Below are positions 6,478-7,532 of a DNA stretch of 7,532 bases, piece by piece. Positions within the stretch are counted from its first letter, which is position 1; every line of letters begins with the position of its first letter. The notes under the pieces were generated by a model that was not told where the DNA came from, searched no databases, and was given only the letters and a program-made list of their open reading frames with translations. The translations under genes and the position numbers were made by a program. Source of the DNA: an uncultured Anaerococcus sp. (GTDB lineage Bacteria; Bacillota; Clostridia; Tissierellales; Peptoniphilaceae). The stretch covers positions 1-7,532 of the forward strand of contig CABQOK010000061.1 in NCBI GenBank assembly GCA_902465755.1. Reading direction: 5' to 3'.

Positions 6478-7306
6478 CTACTAACTCCACTTTCTCTACG
6501 AACTTATACTTACCAAAAAGCTTCTCATAGGCAAAATCGAGACTAGAATCATCAGTGAAAACCCCGAAGACACTCGCCCCAGATCCGCTGACTAAGGCCT
6601 TTTCTGCCCCGGAATCTTCAAGCCTTGAGCAAATCTCCTTGATATGAGGGAAGCTTTCAAATATTACATCTTCCATCACATTTCTAAAGCCAGAGATGGC
6701 AGATTTTTCTCCCTTGCGGAGCTTATCTATAATTTCTCTAGTATCGATTACTCCATAGTCATCAAGCCTCTTGTAGACGAAGGCAGATGAGATCTCTGTC
6801 CCATCGTTTATGAGAAGAAGCTTCATCTTAAGCTTATTGGTAAAAGGGCTTAGAATTTCTCCAATTCCACGTGCTCTAGCATTAGATTCTAGGAAGAAAA
6901 ATGGAATATCTGCTCCTAGCTTTTTGCCAAGAGCCATCTTCTCATCTAGAGTTAGGCCTAAATCCCAAAGCTTATCGAGACCCTTAATCATCTCTGCTGC
7001 ATCAGTAGATCCTCCAGCAAGACCTGCTGCAAGGGGAATATTTTTAATCAAAGTCACATCGACTCCATTCTCATCTACCCTATCCTTTAGTAGACTCCAA
7101 GCCTTGTAGATTAAATTATCCTCAAGGGTGCATATATCAGGGAGATTTGTCTCGTAATTAAATTTATTCTCTTTATTTTTCTTTATAATCAATTTATCAA
7201 ATAGGTTAATCCTAACCATAATACTATCAATCTCATGATAGCCATCATCCCTCTTAGATAAACTATCGAGGGTAAGATTAACCTTAGCATAACATTTTCT
7301 TTCCAT
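6470..7306 (-). CDS. ispE: 4-diphosphocytidyl-2-C-methyl-D-erythritol kinase (GHMP kinase)
   Basis: IspE phosphorylates CDP-ME at its 2-hydroxyl using ATP, the fourth step of the MEP isoprenoid pathway, which supplies the undecaprenyl carrier used in wall synthesis. The 278 residues are typical of the family. Visible are AKVNLTL (7-13, with catalytic K8), DDGYHEIDSIM (20-30), PLAAGLAGGSTDAA (91-104, the GHMP ATP-binding loop), GADIPFFF (131-138, catalytic D133) and VSGSGASVFGVF (239-250, motif 3). The start has GAGG 5 nt upstream. It is the first gene of the four-gene operon, with an extended -10 promoter so close that the leader would be only about 10-15 nt. It overlaps murI by 8 nt. Confidence 0.96.
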   Translation of the reverse strand: MERKCYAKVNLTLDSLSKRDDGYHEIDSIMVRINLFDKLIIKKNKENKFNYETNLPDICTLEDNLIYKAWSLLKDRVDENGVDVTLIKNIPLAAGLAGGSTDAAEMIKGLDKLWDLGLTLDEKMALGKKLGADIPFFFLESNARARGIGEILSPFTNKLKMKLLLINDGTEISSAFVYKRLDDYGVIDTREIIDKLRKGEKSAISGFRNVMEDVIFESFPHIKEICSRLEDSGAEKALVSGSGASVFGVFTDDSSLDFAYEKLFGKYKFVEKVELVDD

Positions 7307-7321
7307 AATTACCTCTAATTT

Positions 7322-7330
7322 ATTATATCA
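7322..7330 (-). promoter_or_regulatory. Extended -10 promoter of the ispE operon
   Basis: The minus strand reads TGATATAAT, a full TGn-TATAAT element, ending 15 nt before the ispE ATG. No convincing -35 hexamer is found at 16-18 nt. Initiation from it would start almost at the Shine-Dalgarno, leaving a very short leader. The tRNA terminator farther upstream supports a separate promoter here. Confidence 0.55.
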
Positions 7331-7392
7331 TAAGTAGGGGACTTTCGTATTGGGAAATTGTAAAGATTAGATAATAGATACATTTATCAAAT

Positions 7393-7416
7393 AAAAAACT
7401 CCCAAAGAAGGGATTC
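7393..7416 (-). terminator. Weak second hairpin with U-tail
   Basis: On the minus strand TCCC and GGGA pair around TTCTTT and are followed, after one G, by six T. A further AGA segment outside the stem can pair beyond one A-G mismatch. The stem is short, so this is a weak terminator or attenuator at most. It may back up the strong terminator 67 nt upstream. Confidence 0.35.
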
Positions 7417-7482
7417 TGTCGGTTAGAGCTTCTTGAAAAAATAGTTTATAAAAATAACTTTGACCACTCATTACCCACAGAC

Positions 7483-7513
7483 AAAAAAAGAAACGCTGAT
7501 TTCTCAACGCTTC
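7483..7513 (-). terminator. Strong intrinsic terminator downstream of the gene at the right edge
   Basis: The minus-strand arms GAAGCGTTGA and TCAGCGTTTC form ten pairs (two G-U) closed by a GAAA tetraloop of the stable GNRA type, and are followed directly by seven T. It lies 11 nt after the CCA-like end at the window edge and insulates the ispE operon from upstream transcription. Confidence 0.88.
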
Positions 7514-7524
7514 TCTTGATTACT

Positions 7525-7532
7525 TGGTGCGG
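7525..7532 (-). tRNA. Possible 3' end of a tRNA (tRNA-Leu-like), cut by the window edge
   Basis: The last eight bases read CCGCACCA on the minus strand: an acceptor-strand CCGC, discriminator A and encoded CCA. Bacterial leucine tRNAs starting GCGG commonly end this way, and a terminator 11 nt downstream suits a tRNA gene. The only alternative I see is the tail of a protein gene ending Arg-Thr-Lys-TAA (stop at 7520-7522), but its CGC codon is unusual here, where arginine is mostly AGA/AGG. Only eight bases are visible, so both the call and the amino-acid identity are tentative. Confidence 0.4.

Noticed and set aside
6810..7109. Plus-strand open frame of 99 codons opposite ispE
   Set aside because: It is antisense to the conserved ATP-binding region of IspE, shows no recognisable motif, and is explained as a shadow of the real gene.
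7367..7471. 34-codon minus-strand frame between the right-edge terminator and ispE
   Set aside because: The site before its ATG is poor, it runs through the weak hairpin, and its product resembles nothing I recognise. Chance is likelier than a small gene.
7484..7513. Direct repeat AACGCT...AACGCT as a possible binding-site pair
   Set aside because: The two copies are the arms of the tetraloop terminator read on one strand; the hairpin explains them.
7520..7532. Tail of a protein gene ending Arg-Thr-Lys-stop at the right edge
   Set aside because: Possible but less favoured than a tRNA end, because the same bases spell CCGCACCA and the frame would use an unusual CGC codon. Four codons cannot settle it.
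1..7532. A new defence, mobile or CRISPR system
   Set aside because: No repeat-spacer array, transposase, integrase, toxin-antitoxin pair or phage-like gene is visible. All the genes found belong to known housekeeping families.

Overview
This window looks like chromosome of a low-GC Firmicute. AT-rich DNA, purine-rich Shine-Dalgarno sites before each start, AGA/AGG-biased arginine codons, a MEP-pathway gene and U-tailed intrinsic terminators all fit. The protein types suggest an anaerobic coccus-type Clostridia/Tissierellia lineage (Anaerococcus/Peptoniphilus-like). That placement is inference, not a database match. Every supported gene lies on the minus strand, so transcription runs from right to left.

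Right end (about 7307-7532): the last eight bases read CCGCACCA on the minus strand, consistent with the 3' end of a tRNA (tRNA-Leu-like). A textbook intrinsic terminator follows, then a weaker hairpin, then an extended -10 promoter directly before ispE.

Centre (2635-7306): a compact four-gene operon, ispE - murI - ppx - ppk. The genes overlap by 8 and 4 nt and are then separated by 1 nt. It makes an isoprenoid precursor kinase, a D-glutamate racemase for peptidoglycan, and the paired polyphosphate-degrading and polyphosphate-making enzymes. It ends in an unusually long imperfect hairpin (core 2553-2631) whose stem starts 4 nt after the ppk stop codon.

Left part (1-2634): an AT-rich 364-bp gap holds the hairpin, an all-A/T palindrome and a probable promoter. 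It precedes a membrane-anchored, SH3-plus-VanY-type carboxypeptidase-like protein whose usual catalytic glutamate is a methionine. Next come ridA, with its own promoter and terminator, and the N-terminal 260 codons of an M20-family amidohydrolase that runs off the left edge.

Functionally this is mostly housekeeping: cell-wall precursors and trimming, polyphosphate balance, and imine detoxification. I see no phage, transposon, CRISPR or defence module. The less ordinary items are the long ppk hairpin, the altered active site of the VanY-like protein, the basic tail on PPK, and the terminator squeezed between ridA and the amidohydrolase.
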